The notes beneath the pieces are model-generated. The model ran no database searches. It had not been told where the DNA came from and saw only the letters and a program-made list of their open reading frames with translations. A stretch of DNA of 64,000 bases from Virgibacillus doumboii (GTDB lineage: Bacteria; Bacillota; Bacilli; Bacillales; Amphibacillaceae), in the NCBI RefSeq assembly GCF_902806455.1, contig NZ_CADCWQ010000001.1, positions 1,116,001 to 1,180,000 on the forward strand. Direction: 5' to 3'. The number at the start of each line of letters is the position of its first letter. Position 1 is the stretch's first letter. The position numbers and the translations under genes are program-made. Below are positions 19,171-27,814 of the stretch, piece after piece.

Positions 19171-20568
19171 ATGGCAAAAAACATGCCGGAATTGGAAGAG
19201 TATAAATATGGCTTCCATGACAAAGACGTATCCGTTTTTCGATCTGGAAGAGGACTGACTCGTGAAGTGGTTGAAGAGATTTCCAGAATGAAGGAAGAAC
19301 CACAATGGATGCTGGATTATCGTTTGAAAGCATTGGAACAGTTTTATAAAATGCCAATGCCACAATGGGGCGGTGATCTTTCAGAATTGAACTTTGACGA
19401 GATCGTCTATTATGTAAAACCATCTGAAAGACAGGGTAAAACCTGGGATGAAGTACCTGACGAAATTAAACAGACATTTGATAAATTAGGTATCCCTGAA
19501 GCGGAGCAAAAATATCTTGCTGGTGTATCCGCACAATATGAATCTGAAGTTGTATACCACAGCCTGAAAGAAGACCTGGAAGAGATGGGTATTGTCTTTA
19601 AGGATACGGATACGGCACTGCAGGAAAACGAAGAACTTTTCAAACAGTACTTCGGTAAAGTTATTCCAGCATCAGATAACAAATTTGCTGCATTGAACTC
19701 AGCAGTATGGTCCGGGGGATCGTTCATTTATGTTCCGAAAGGTGTTAAATCCACTACACCACTGCAGGCATATTTCCGGATTAACTCGGAAAATATGGGG
19801 CAGTTTGAACGTACCTTGATTATAGCTGACGAAGGCTCTTCCGTACACTACGTGGAAGGCTGTACAGCACCGGTTTATACAACAAACTCACTGCACAGTG
19901 CAGTTGTGGAAATCTTCGTTCACAAAGATGCGTATTGCCGTTACACAACCATTCAAAACTGGGCAAATAACGTTTATAACCTGGTTACGAAGCGAACTTC
20001 CGTTGATGCAAACGGTACAATGGAATGGATCGATGGTAATATCGGATCTAAACTGACTATGAAATATCCTGCATGTCTCCTGAAAGGTGAAGGTGCACGT
20101 GGTAATACACTGTCCATCGCTATTGCCGGAAAAGGGCAAGTTCAGGATGCCGGTGCAAAAATGCATCATCTGGCACCAAATACTTCATCAACAATTGTTT
20201 CGAAGTCGATTTCCAAGCAAGGTGGTAAAGTTAACTACCGTGGACTTGTTCACTTCGGACGTAAAGCAGATGGTGCACGCTCCAACATCGAGTGTGACAC
20301 ACTGATTATGGATAACGAATCAACATCTGATACAATTCCATACAACGAGATCAACAATGACAATATTTCATTGGAGCACGAAGCTAAAGTTTCCAAAGTT
20401 TCAGAAGAACAACTCTTCTACCTGATGAGCAGAGGCCTCGGCGAAGAGGAAGCAACTGAAATGATTGTAATGGGCTTTATCGAGCCATTTACAAAAGAAC
20501 TTCCAATGGAATACGCAGTTGAAATGAACCGTCTGATCAAGATGGAAATGGAAGGTTCAATTGGTTAA
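19171..20568 (+). CDS. sufB: SufB: Fe-S scaffold subunit
   Basis: The 465-aa SufB is the main scaffold on which nascent clusters form. Conserved blocks include [61 protein letters not shown] (with the cluster-related Cys) and [28 protein letters not shown] lies upstream, 62 bases after sufU. The operon ends in a terminator at 20586. Confidence 0.96.
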   Translation: MAKNMPELEEYKYGFHDKDVSVFRSGRGLTREVVEEISRMKEEPQWMLDYRLKALEQFYKMPMPQWGGDLSELNFDEIVYYVKPSERQGKTWDEVPDEIKQTFDKLGIPEAEQKYLAGVSAQYESEVVYHSLKEDLEEMGIVFKDTDTALQENEELFKQYFGKVIPASDNKFAALNSAVWSGGSFIYVPKGVKSTTPLQAYFRINSENMGQFERTLIIADEGSSVHYVEGCTAPVYTTNSLHSAVVEIFVHKDAYCRYTTIQNWANNVYNLVTKRTSVDANGTMEWIDGNIGSKLTMKYPACLLKGEGARGNTLSIAIAGKGQVQDAGAKMHHLAPNTSSTIVSKSISKQGGKVNYRGLVHFGRKADGARSNIECDTLIMDNESTSDTIPYNEINNDNISLEHEAKVSKVSEEQLFYLMSRGLGEEEATEMIVMGFIEPFTKELPMEYAVEMNRLIKMEMEGSIG

Positions 20569-20585
20569 TATTGTGTAATAAAAGA

Positions 20586-20611
20586 GCTCGCTTCCGGCGG
20601 GCCTTTTTTTT
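20586..20611 (+). terminator. Terminator of the suf operon
   Basis: GCTCGC (20586-20591) pairs with GCGGGC (20597-20602), with one wobble, and is followed by eight T. Confidence 0.8.
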
Positions 20612-20746
20612 ATCTTCTCATTACTACTATCGTATGCCGAAGATAAAAGGTGGCAAAAAAATAATTAATTTTTATGACACTTTTTTGGGTCGAGATACGA
20701 TTATAGTAATGAAGGGTGAAGTGAATATCAGGTTGCGAGCAGATGG

Positions 20747-20846
20747 AACATCAGCAGAAAAACAGGAACATCGGCAGAAGGGGAGAAACATCGGCAGAAC
20801 AGCGGCAACATCGGCAGAACAACACAAACACCGGCCCGAAAACTAA
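20747..20846. repeat. Five tandem 20-bp repeats (AACATCGGC core)
   Basis: AACATC starts at 20747, 20767, 20787 and 20807, with AACACC at 20827: exactly 20 bases apart. The units resemble AACATCGGCAGAA plus seven variable bases. The surrounding 380-base gap between sufB and the next gene shows no believable gene; open frames at 20571 and 20743 lack homology-like content and read through the repeat. The two-copy repeat at 53841 has the same period and core. Confidence 0.85.
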
Positions 20847-20949
20847 ACATGAAAAATACAGATCCGGCTGTATGCAGCATGAAATAATGTATTTCATTCC
20901 AAATCAGTGCTACTATAAGAAATATAGCATCTAGTAGAGAGGGATTACT

Positions 20950-21750
20950 TTGGTTTATATTATTTGTTTTCTGATTGCTGTTGCCGCAGCATTTGTTGGA
21001 AGTTTGATTGGGTTGGGCGGAGGTGTTGTTTTAATTCCCAGCCTGATATTTATGTTCCAGTTTTCTGATGAATTTGCCTGGGCGCTGCCACAGATGATTG
21101 TTGGTATTTCATTAGTTACGATGGTATTTACGGCATTTTCATCGACTATTTCCTATGTTAAAAAAGGACGAGTTGACTATAAAACAGGATTGCTTTTTTT
21201 GACCGGCAGTATTCCTGGTGGTATTTTGGGGTCATGGCTCAATCAGTATTTAAACACAGAAAACTTTTCATTATACTTTGGTATTTTAATAATCGTTATT
21301 TCACTGTTGTTTTTCATAAAACGAAAACCGCGGGACAAGCAGCTATCGGCAACTGATTATCGTACCTTTGAAGTGGATGGTGAAACCTATCACTATAAGG
21401 TTACGTTTTTACCGGCATTTATCATTTCATTAATTGTCGGAACAATGTCCGGATTATTTGGCCTTGGCGGCGGATCAATCATGGTGCCGGCGATGATACT
21501 TATGTTCGGGTTACCTGTACATATTGCGACGGCGACATCGATGTTTATGATTTTATTTATTAGTATAATCAGCGCGAGTACACATATTGCTTTAGGTCAT
21601 GTGCCTTGGGAGTATGCGCTGCTTTTCATACCGGGAGCATGGATTGGCGGCAAACTTGGAGCTAAAACAAACCAGAATACCAGTGGTAATATACTTGAAT
21701 GGGTATTACGTATTATCCTGATAATCGTTGGTATCCGTTTGATTTTTTAG
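20950..21750 (+). CDS. yunE: TauE/SafE-family membrane transporter (YunE-like)
   Basis: The 266-aa protein has eight or so membrane segments and the twin glycine motifs of the TauE/SafE family: GSLIGLGGGVVLIPSL in the first half and SGLFGLGGGSIMVPAM in the second. Members export sulfite, sulfoacetate or related anions; the substrate here is unknown. TTG 20950 follows GAGAGGGA. It begins the yunE-yunD-yunC cluster, which could be linked to sulfur or nucleotide turnover, though this is inference. Confidence 0.85.
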   Translation: MVYIICFLIAVAAAFVGSLIGLGGGVVLIPSLIFMFQFSDEFAWALPQMIVGISLVTMVFTAFSSTISYVKKGRVDYKTGLLFLTGSIPGGILGSWLNQYLNTENFSLYFGILIIVISLLFFIKRKPRDKQLSATDYRTFEVDGETYHYKVTFLPAFIISLIVGTMSGLFGLGGGSIMVPAMILMFGLPVHIATATSMFMILFISIISASTHIALGHVPWEYALLFIPGAWIGGKLGAKTNQNTSGNILEWVLRIILIIVGIRLIF

Positions 21751-21777
21751 AAGGATTGATATAAGGAGCATGATTAC

Positions 21778-23169
21778 ATGCAGGAGAAGCTTTATTTCTA
21801 TTATACAAATGATTTACATAGCAGTTTTGAGAATTGGCCGCGGGTTACCGGTTATTTAAAGGAAGAAAAGGATCGTAAATTAGCAGAAAATAATTCCTGC
21901 TGGCTAATTGACATCGGGGACCATGTTGATCGGGTTCACCCGATTGCGGAGGCATTTATGGGGAAAGCGAATGTACAGTTGATGAATGATGCGGGATATG
22001 ACCTCGTGACAATCGGTAATAATGAAGGGATCACTCTTGCGCATGAGGATCTTCATCATTTATATGATAATGCGGACTTTCAGGTGGTATGTGCTAATTT
22101 ACACAGTTTGGCTGATTCGGAACCTGACTGGCTGCAGCCAACCGTAAGCATCCAATCCGTTCAGGGTGTGAAAATTGGTGTAATCGGTCTGACTGCTCCA
22201 TTCAATGCATTTTATGAATTGTTGGATTGGCATATTTCACCTCCGCATAAAACGTTGGAAAAATATATACATGCACTAAAACAATCTGTTGATGTGGTCA
22301 TTCTCCTTTCTCACTTAGGTCTTACCGAAGACCAGGAAATTGCCCGCCGGTTTGATGAAATTGATGTAATTATCGGCGGTCATACCCATCATTTATTGCG
22401 TACCGGTGAAGTAATAAATGACACCATTATCACTGCTGCCGGTAAACAGTGTGCATTTGTTGGCGAGGTTATCCTTACTTGGGATCATGCCACAAATAAA
22501 TTAGTAAAAAAAGAAGCTTATACGAAAGACATTACCCATCTGGCAAAAGACCTGGCAACGGAACAGTCTTTAAACGAATTGGCTGATAAAGCGGACAAAT
22601 TGCTTGGAAAGACTGTCATTCATCTTGAAAAGCCAATCGAGGTCAAATGGTTCAGTCATACAAAAATTATGCAGAAGCTGACTGATACGTTATATAAATG
22701 GACCAGTGCGGATGTAGCGATGCTGAATTCGGGTTTATTGCTTGATCAACTCCCGGCCGGTGATGTTACACACAAAGATATTCACCGCATCTGTCCACAC
22801 CCGATAAATCCGTGTGTTGTAGAGTTGAATGGGGATGAACTGCTGGAAGTGATTCGCGCTTCTTATACGAAGGATGTTACGGAACTGGAGTTAAAAGGCT
22901 TCGGCTTTCGCGGTGAAGTTCTTGGGAGAATGATTTTCTCCGGTATTGAAGTTGACACGTATTATTTGGATGATGGGAGTGAGGTCGTTGAACAGGTTTT
23001 GTTTAACGGTGAACCTCTTTATCAGGAAAAAACATATGCAGTGGCGACAGCGGATACCTTTACATTTGGCAGGTTATTGCCGGAAATAGCCAAATCGGAA
23101 ACGAAGAAGTACTTTTTGCCGGAGTTCCTTCGTGATCTGTTGACATATACACTGCAGCACGATTACTAA
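21778..23169 (+). CDS. yunD: 5'-nucleotidase-like metallophosphoesterase YunD
   Basis: The 463-aa protein joins an N-terminal calcineurin-like phosphoesterase domain (YYTNDLHSS, LIDIGDHVDR, IGNNEG, LLSHLG, GGHTHH) to a C-terminal 5'-nucleotidase domain with LNSGLLLDQLPAGDVTHKDI. Unlike secreted UshA enzymes it has no signal peptide, so it is cytoplasmic. AAGGAGC precedes the ATG. It lies 27 bases after the TauE-type gene, so co-transcription is likely. Confidence 0.88.
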   Translation: MQEKLYFYYTNDLHSSFENWPRVTGYLKEEKDRKLAENNSCWLIDIGDHVDRVHPIAEAFMGKANVQLMNDAGYDLVTIGNNEGITLAHEDLHHLYDNADFQVVCANLHSLADSEPDWLQPTVSIQSVQGVKIGVIGLTAPFNAFYELLDWHISPPHKTLEKYIHALKQSVDVVILLSHLGLTEDQEIARRFDEIDVIIGGHTHHLLRTGEVINDTIITAAGKQCAFVGEVILTWDHATNKLVKKEAYTKDITHLAKDLATEQSLNELADKADKLLGKTVIHLEKPIEVKWFSHTKIMQKLTDTLYKWTSADVAMLNSGLLLDQLPAGDVTHKDIHRICPHPINPCVVELNGDELLEVIRASYTKDVTELELKGFGFRGEVLGRMIFSGIEVDTYYLDDGSEVVEQVLFNGEPLYQEKTYAVATADTFTFGRLLPEIAKSETKKYFLPEFLRDLLTYTLQHDY

Positions 23170-23181
23170 TTAGTGACATTG

Positions 23182-23226
23182 TGCCTCCCTGATGCATAAC
23201 ATATTGTGTACATGAAGAGGGAGGCA
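23182..23226 (+). promoter_or_regulatory. Hairpin that buries the yunC ribosome site
   Basis: TGCCTCCCT (23182-23190) is fully complementary to AGGGAGGCA (23218-23226), with a 27-base loop. The right arm contains the yunC Shine-Dalgarno (GAGGGAGG). No T-run follows, so translational control or RNA processing fits better than termination. Confidence 0.6.
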
Positions 23227-23235
23227 TTCAATTAA

Positions 23236-23538
23236 ATGATTACTGTAAATCCATTGGAAGTGGAAGGAATGTTTTTTACTGCCATTACTGTGGAACTTCC
23301 AAAAACAAATCTGTTGGTAATTTCCAATGAGGTGGGCTACATTATGTGCGGTGCATTGGATGTGGATGTATTAAACAATGTTCTGGCAGAAAGAAAGGTT
23401 ATTGCCGGCCGTGCCACAGGTGTAAAAACGATTGATGATTTACTGAATGCACCATTGCAAAAAATAACGGATGCATCGAAAGAATATGGATGGGAAGCAG
23501 GAATGACGGGTAAAGAAGCGCTGATTAAAATATCTTAA
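23236..23538 (+). CDS. yunC: DUF1805 protein YunC
   Basis: The 100-aa protein is a compact DUF1805 domain; B. subtilis YunC has a solved structure but no assigned function. Recognisable stretches are VEGMFFTAITVELPKTNLL, GYIMCGALDVDVLN and RATGVKTIDDLL. GAGGGAGG lies upstream of ATG 23236 inside a hairpin arm. It ends in a weak terminator-like hairpin at 23543. Confidence 0.85.
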   Translation: MITVNPLEVEGMFFTAITVELPKTNLLVISNEVGYIMCGALDVDVLNNVLAERKVIAGRATGVKTIDDLLNAPLQKITDASKEYGWEAGMTGKEALIKIS

Positions 23539-23542
23539 AATG

Positions 23543-23574
23543 ATGTCTTCCAATTTGGAAGGCATATTTATTTT
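23543..23574 (+). terminator. Probable terminator after yunC
   Basis: ATGTCTTCC (23543-23551) pairs with GGAAGGCAT (23557-23565), followed by the T-rich but interrupted ATTTATTTT. Confidence 0.6.
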
Positions 23575-23580
23575 GGCAGT

Positions 23581-23660
23581 TAAGAAAGCATAAATTCTTT
23601 CTTACTGCATAAGTGCAACTAAGGCTTTCGCCATAAAGTCTTGGCGATAAGCCAAGTTTT
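23581..23660 (+). promoter_or_regulatory. Structured leader with mutually exclusive hairpins before the HD-GYP gene
   Basis: TAAGAAAG pairs with CTTTCTTA (23581-23588/23597-23604). Next, AACT and GGCTTTCGCC (23617-23632) pair with GGCGATAAGCC and AGTT (23643-23658). Alternatively CTTGGC (23640-23645) pairs with GCCAAG (23651-23656), directly followed by TTTT, a compact terminator. The last two folds compete, as in attenuators. I cannot match it to a known riboswitch class. A dispersed palindromic repeat is the main alternative. About 100 bases remain before the start codon. Confidence 0.5.
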
Positions 23661-23763
23661 CTAACATTAATCTAGCAATTTCAGGTATTTTTTGGTATCA
23701 TTTAGAGGAGATTTGTCGAAATTACACGAAAGTTGTTGCACAAGCTGAAGTTAGGAGAACAAT

Positions 23764-24849
23764 ATGAGACTTGTAAGCACAAAATCAATTGAACCTGGTA
23801 CAATTCTCGCTCAAACGATTTACAATGAGAGCGGCCAGGTACTGATACATAAAGGGTTAGGTTTAACACAGCGAATAATCAGGCGGTTATATGAGCAGGG
23901 TATAACATATGTATACATAGAAGATGAATTAACAAGTGATATTCATATTGAATCGCCAATTCCTGAAAAGCTTCGATTGGAAGCTACCAGTACAATTAAA
24001 GAAACCTTTTCCGACATGAAAAAAGATGGCTATATGAATAACTCATTTATACTGAACAAAAACGGAAAGAAACTTGCCGATATTGTTCAGCAAATTATGG
24101 ATGAGATACAAAATAACTCGGAGACATTATCATTACTTGCTGATATTTTTGTAACGGATGATTACATTTTTCAGCATTCGATAAATGTCACAATCTATTC
24201 ACTAGCAATCGGGATTGAACTGAAATTGTCCAAAAAGGAACTTTCCGAAATTGGTACAGGTGCAATGCTTCATGATATTGGCAAGGTTTTTATTGATAAA
24301 GAGATTTTGCAAAAACCAGGTAACTTGACGGATGAAGAGTTTGAAATCATTAAAAGTCATACACAAGTAGGCTATGACTTTTTACGAAAGCAGGAGAACA
24401 TTCCGTTGCTGGCAGCACATTGTGCATTTCAGCATCATGAACGGTTGGATGGCTCGGGTTATCCCCGAGGTATAAAAGCGGATGAGCTGCACAAGTATGC
24501 AAAGCTTATTGGTATTGCCGATGTTTTTGATGCGGTCACAAGTAACCGTGTTTACCGGGACGCCATGCTTCCGCACGAAGGGCTGGAAATACTGTATGCC
24601 GGAGCTGTTAAATTATTTGATAAAGATATGGTTGAAGCATTTAAAAAGAGTATAACGATATACCCAAATGGATTAACCGTTACGTTAAGCAATAATAAAT
24701 CAGGCGTCGTCATCAGACAGAATAAACATCTTTGTGATCGGCCAATCATACGAATTTTCAAGGAAAATGGTACACTTGTGGATTCTCCATATGAACTGGA
24801 TCTGGCATCAGCGTTGAATGTTACAATCACTTCCTGTAATGTTCAATAG
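23764..24849 (+). CDS. HD-GYP domain protein (probable cyclic-di-nucleotide phosphodiesterase)
   Basis: The 361-aa cytosolic protein has a DUF3391-like N-terminal region (about 1-110) and an HD-GYP domain (about 120-310). The HD pair is in MLHDIGKVFID, and the GYP motif is intact in HHERLDGSGYPRGI, followed by IADVFDAVTSNRVYRDAM. Intact HD-GYP proteins generally hydrolyse c-di-GMP; activity here is inferred. ATG 23764 follows AGGAG. Its leader can fold into competing hairpins, and a terminator that includes the yunB ribosome site follows. Confidence 0.87.
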   Translation: MRLVSTKSIEPGTILAQTIYNESGQVLIHKGLGLTQRIIRRLYEQGITYVYIEDELTSDIHIESPIPEKLRLEATSTIKETFSDMKKDGYMNNSFILNKNGKKLADIVQQIMDEIQNNSETLSLLADIFVTDDYIFQHSINVTIYSLAIGIELKLSKKELSEIGTGAMLHDIGKVFIDKEILQKPGNLTDEEFEIIKSHTQVGYDFLRKQENIPLLAAHCAFQHHERLDGSGYPRGIKADELHKYAKLIGIADVFDAVTSNRVYRDAMLPHEGLEILYAGAVKLFDKDMVEAFKKSITIYPNGLTVTLSNNKSGVVIRQNKHLCDRPIIRIFKENGTLVDSPYELDLASALNVTITSCNVQ

Positions 24850-24870
24850 TAATTAAAAATATCGAATTCT

Positions 24871-24912
24871 AACCTCTTTAAAACAAGCATAAGTTGTTTT
24901 AAGGAGGTTTTT
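24871..24912 (+). terminator. Terminator-like hairpin containing the yunB ribosome site
   Basis: A 16-base left arm (24871-24886, starting AACCTCTTT) is complementary to 24894-24909 (ending AAGGAGGTT), with one G-U pair and a 7-base loop. TTTTT follows and the yunB ATG comes next. It should end HD-GYP transcription and, when transcribed through, hide the yunB Shine-Dalgarno. Confidence 0.75.
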
Positions 24913-25707
24913 ATGTTGAGGCAGCTAATGTTATTCCGAAGAAACAGAAAAACACGGACACCACCTCCCGTGAAAAATATTTTTGTGTTAACAATGGTTA
25001 TATTTGCTGGTATGGTTGGTTTAAGTATATGGGTGATTGACCAGGGAATTAGAGACCCTCTAATGGATATTGCCAAACAGAAAACAAATGAATTTGCATC
25101 AAGGGCAATAAATTCAGCTGTCAGATTTGCCGAAGATTATCAGTTTGAGGATATATTAACAACGGTTACCGAAGATGATGAAGGAAACATTACATCACTT
25201 GGATGGAATCAAAATGTAATCAGTGAAATAAACCGGGTTGCAACAGATCGTGTTGAAGAGTTTTTTATCAGTATGAATGAAGGTCGACAGCCAAGGTATG
25301 AAGAACAGCTGCATGAAACACCGGAGTACGATGGAAGTGCAGAAAATCTGCCTAAAAAAGATCCGACCGTAGTGGAAATCCCAATTGGGCAGGCTACAGG
25401 AAATACCGTACTTGCCAATTTAGGGCCGAGAGTTCCGGTGAACCTGCAACTGACTGGTGCAGTACGAACGGATGTCGTTACTGAGCAACAGGATATAGGT
25501 ATTAACGGTGCAATTATCGAAATTTATTTAATGGTCGAGGCCGATGTTCAGGTCATTGTGCCATTCTCAACGGATGTTACAGAGGTGAAGAATAAGATAT
25601 ATATCGATCAACGTGTAATCATGGGAGATATTCCGGAGTTTTTCGGTGGCAACGGTGAAAATCCATCCATTTCAATCCCGAAAGATTCCTTGCAGAAACA
25701 GGAGTGA
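24913..25707 (+). CDS. yunB: Sporulation protein YunB
   Basis: The 264-aa protein has one N-terminal membrane anchor (about residues 22-44) and an extracytoplasmic YunB domain with KTNEFASRAINSAV, VEIPIGQATGNTVLANLGPRVPV and the late QVIVPFSTDVTEVKN. YunB is made under sigma-E in the mother cell of B. subtilis and is needed for normal sporulation; its mechanism is unknown. Its ribosome site AAGGAGG is in the right arm of a 16-bp hairpin. In B. subtilis it neighbours yunC and lytH as here. Confidence 0.9.
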   Translation: MLRQLMLFRRNRKTRTPPPVKNIFVLTMVIFAGMVGLSIWVIDQGIRDPLMDIAKQKTNEFASRAINSAVRFAEDYQFEDILTTVTEDDEGNITSLGWNQNVISEINRVATDRVEEFFISMNEGRQPRYEEQLHETPEYDGSAENLPKKDPTVVEIPIGQATGNTVLANLGPRVPVNLQLTGAVRTDVVTEQQDIGINGAIIEIYLMVEADVQVIVPFSTDVTEVKNKIYIDQRVIMGDIPEFFGGNGENPSISIPKDSLQKQE

Positions 25708-25750
25708 ATTGGTACAATATAATTCGTAATTAAATATGGCATTACCTTAT

Positions 25751-25935
25751 CAGATCGGTGAGGTAGAGGTGCGGATAACATGAATAGTCAATTGGAGTAA
25801 AGACAAACGATGATGATTGATGAAAGGGTTGTTTGCCGAAGCATAATGGAGGTCGGATTCATTATTGCTGGTGTGCTATTGAATAAAGGGCATACTGTCA
25901 TGCTGATACTAAGTGCATGGAGAACTACTGATCGA
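25751..25935 (+). promoter_or_regulatory. Lysine riboswitch (L-box)
   Basis: Conserved L-box segments appear in order: AGAGGTGCG, AGTA, GAAAGGG, GCCGAAGCA, TGCTGG, TTGAATAAA, ACTGTCA, then TGGAG and CTACT closing P1 with the 5' GTAG. The layout closely follows the B. subtilis lysC leader. A terminator follows at 25961. Lysine binding would stop transcription of the downstream transporter gene. Confidence 0.95.
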
Positions 25936-25960
25936 AATGGAGGATAACGTATACTGCAGG

Positions 25961-25995
25961 AGCAATGGTAGGTTATTTTCTATCATTGCTTTTTT
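25961..25995 (+). terminator. Riboswitch-controlled terminator upstream of the NhaC-family gene
   Basis: AGCAATGGTAG (25961-25971) pairs with CTATCATTGCT (25980-25990), one wobble pair, then TTTTT. Confidence 0.9.
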
Positions 25996-26047
25996 GCGTT
26001 TTTTTTCCAGCCTCATGCACTTTATCACAGAAATGGAGGCAGCAACA

Positions 26048-27595
26048 ATGGAAGGAACTATTTATTCAATTATTCCGGCAGTTATTATGCTGGTACTCGT
26101 TTTACTGACAAGGAAAGTATTGCTCTCATTGGGGGCAGGAATTGTAGTCGGGGCATTATTTATTCATGATTTTTCAATTGTTGGATCAGTTAAAGAAATA
26201 GGTATTATATTTTATCAGATTTTTGTAACTGAAGGTGCAATTAACACAGGAAATTTACTCTTACTCAGTTTCCTGTTATTGCTGGGAATATTGACGGCAT
26301 TTTTGACAGCGTCCGGTGGAAGCAGAGCTTTCGGAGACTTGATGATTAAGCGGGTCAGGACCCGTACAGGCGCTCAGCTTATGACAGGTGTATTAGGATT
26401 AATTATTTTTATCGATGATTATTTTAACAGCCTTGCTGTAGGACAAATTGCCCGGCCGTTGACGGACAGGCATAAAATATCCCGGGCAAAGCTTGCGTAT
26501 TTTATTGATTCGACGTCAGCACCTGTTACGGTTATTTCGCCAATATCAAGCTGGGGTGCGTACATCATCGGAATCATTGGCGGACTGCTTGCGGCAAACG
26601 AAGTAACAGGCATTCAGCCGCTGGAAGCATTTATAAAAATGGTACCACTTAATTTTTATGCACTGGCTGCTTTATTACTTGTATTTATCGTGGCGTATTT
26701 TAAAGTGGATATTGGCGCGATGCGTGAGCACGAACATCGTGCTGTTACTGAAGGTGAATTACTTAAACCGGATGGAGGTAAGGTACCGGGAGATCTAAGT
26801 GATGCATTAGAGCCGCATATAAATGGTAAAGTTTATCATTTACTAATCCCAATACTTGTTCTGGTCGTTGCTACGGTAGGATCTATGATTGTAACGGGGG
26901 TGAATGCCAGTGGAGCGGATGTGACGTTATTATCAACATTTGCAAATACAAATGTAAATCTCTCCTTATTTATTGGCGGACTGGCAGCGGTATTGACAGC
27001 TTTATTGTTCCATCTGGAGCAGGGTCAGCCTAAAGCTGACTGGGGAACTATTTTGTTCGAAGGTATTAAAACAATGCTTCCGGCAATTTATATATTGCTG
27101 CTGGCATGGATGATTGGTTCTATTATCGGCACACTTAAAACCGGCGAATATTTAGCACAAATCGTTAGTGATGCTTCAATCAGTTCAGCATTTTTGCCGG
27201 TATTGTTCTTTATTATAGCAGGTCTGATGGCACTGGCCACCGGTACATCATGGGGAACATTCGGAATCATGCTGCCGATTGCAGCAGAAGTGGCAGTTCT
27301 GACAGATGTATCGATGTTGTTACCTTCACTGGCAGCAGTATTAGCAGGATCTGTATTTGGGGACCATTGCACACCAATTTCAGATACAACGATTCTGTCA
27401 TCAACAGGTGCGGGATCGAATCATATTGAACATGTTATTACCCAGTTGCCGTATGCTGTAATTGCAGCAGTTGCAGCATGTCTTGGCTTCCTGGTAATCG
27501 GTTTGACAGGGCAGGTGCTTTTGGCGCTTGGTGCAACATTATTGCTTATGGCAGCCGTTGTTCTGGTAATTAAATCAATGGTAAAAGAAAATTAA
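26048..27595 (+). CDS. NhaC-family antiporter, probable lysine transporter
   Basis: The 515-aa protein has about 12 membrane segments and belongs to the NhaC Na+/H+ antiporter superfamily (IIFIDDYFNSLAVGQIARP, SAPVTVISPISSWGAY, GTSWGTFGIMLPIA, GDHCTPISDTTILSSTGAG). The lysine riboswitch directly upstream indicates the physiological substrate is lysine, as proposed for the L-box-linked NhaC subgroup (LysW). ATG 26048 follows GGAGG; the longer open frame to 25913 runs into the riboswitch and terminator and is not coding. Confidence 0.87.
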   Translation: MEGTIYSIIPAVIMLVLVLLTRKVLLSLGAGIVVGALFIHDFSIVGSVKEIGIIFYQIFVTEGAINTGNLLLLSFLLLLGILTAFLTASGGSRAFGDLMIKRVRTRTGAQLMTGVLGLIIFIDDYFNSLAVGQIARPLTDRHKISRAKLAYFIDSTSAPVTVISPISSWGAYIIGIIGGLLAANEVTGIQPLEAFIKMVPLNFYALAALLLVFIVAYFKVDIGAMREHEHRAVTEGELLKPDGGKVPGDLSDALEPHINGKVYHLLIPILVLVVATVGSMIVTGVNASGADVTLLSTFANTNVNLSLFIGGLAAVLTALLFHLEQGQPKADWGTILFEGIKTMLPAIYILLLAWMIGSIIGTLKTGEYLAQIVSDASISSAFLPVLFFIIAGLMALATGTSWGTFGIMLPIAAEVAVLTDVSMLLPSLAAVLAGSVFGDHCTPISDTTILSSTGAGSNHIEHVITQLPYAVIAAVAACLGFLVIGLTGQVLLALGATLLLMAAVVLVIKSMVKEN

Positions 27596-27614
27596 AAGAC
27601 TATAAATTCGACAT

Positions 27615-27648
27615 TGTCCTTTCATCATAATGGTGGAAGGACATTTTT
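27615..27648 (+). terminator. Terminator after the lysine transporter gene
   Basis: TGTCCTTTCATC (27615-27626) pairs with GGTGGAAGGACA (27632-27643), with two wobble pairs, followed by TTTTT. Confidence 0.85.
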
Positions 27649-27691
27649 ATTTACTAAATATAAAATTAATACAGAAAATTTCAATATTGCT

Positions 27692-27720
27692 TTGACATAG
27701 TCAAAAAGTACCGTTATAAT
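27692..27720 (+). promoter_or_regulatory. Consensus sigma-A promoter of the NSS operon
   Basis: TTGACA (27692-27697) and TATAAT (27715-27720) are both perfect, with a 17-base spacer. The 90-base leader can form CAGAAAA/TTTTCTG (27735-27741/27760-27766). Confidence 0.92.
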
Positions 27721-27814
27721 ACATACATAAATATCAGAAAAAAACAAACATTGTAAAGATTTTCTGTCATATCAACTTTCTGATGTAATAAGGGGAAAAA
27801 GAGGAGGTCTAATT

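Noticed and set aside
20571..20934. Two overlapping frames between sufB and yunE
   Set aside because: They read through the suf terminator and the 20-bp repeats; composition looks like repeat translation.
23612..23650. Sigma-D promoter (TAAG ... GCCATAAA) before the HD-GYP gene
   Set aside because: Both boxes deviate from TAAA-N15-GCCGATAT and the sequence is better explained by the paired stems.
25810..25947. 45-codon frame (MMIDERVV...) upstream of the NhaC-family gene
   Set aside because: It lies entirely within the lysine riboswitch, and the only ribosome-like sequence is 12 bases away; conserved RNA explains the sequence.
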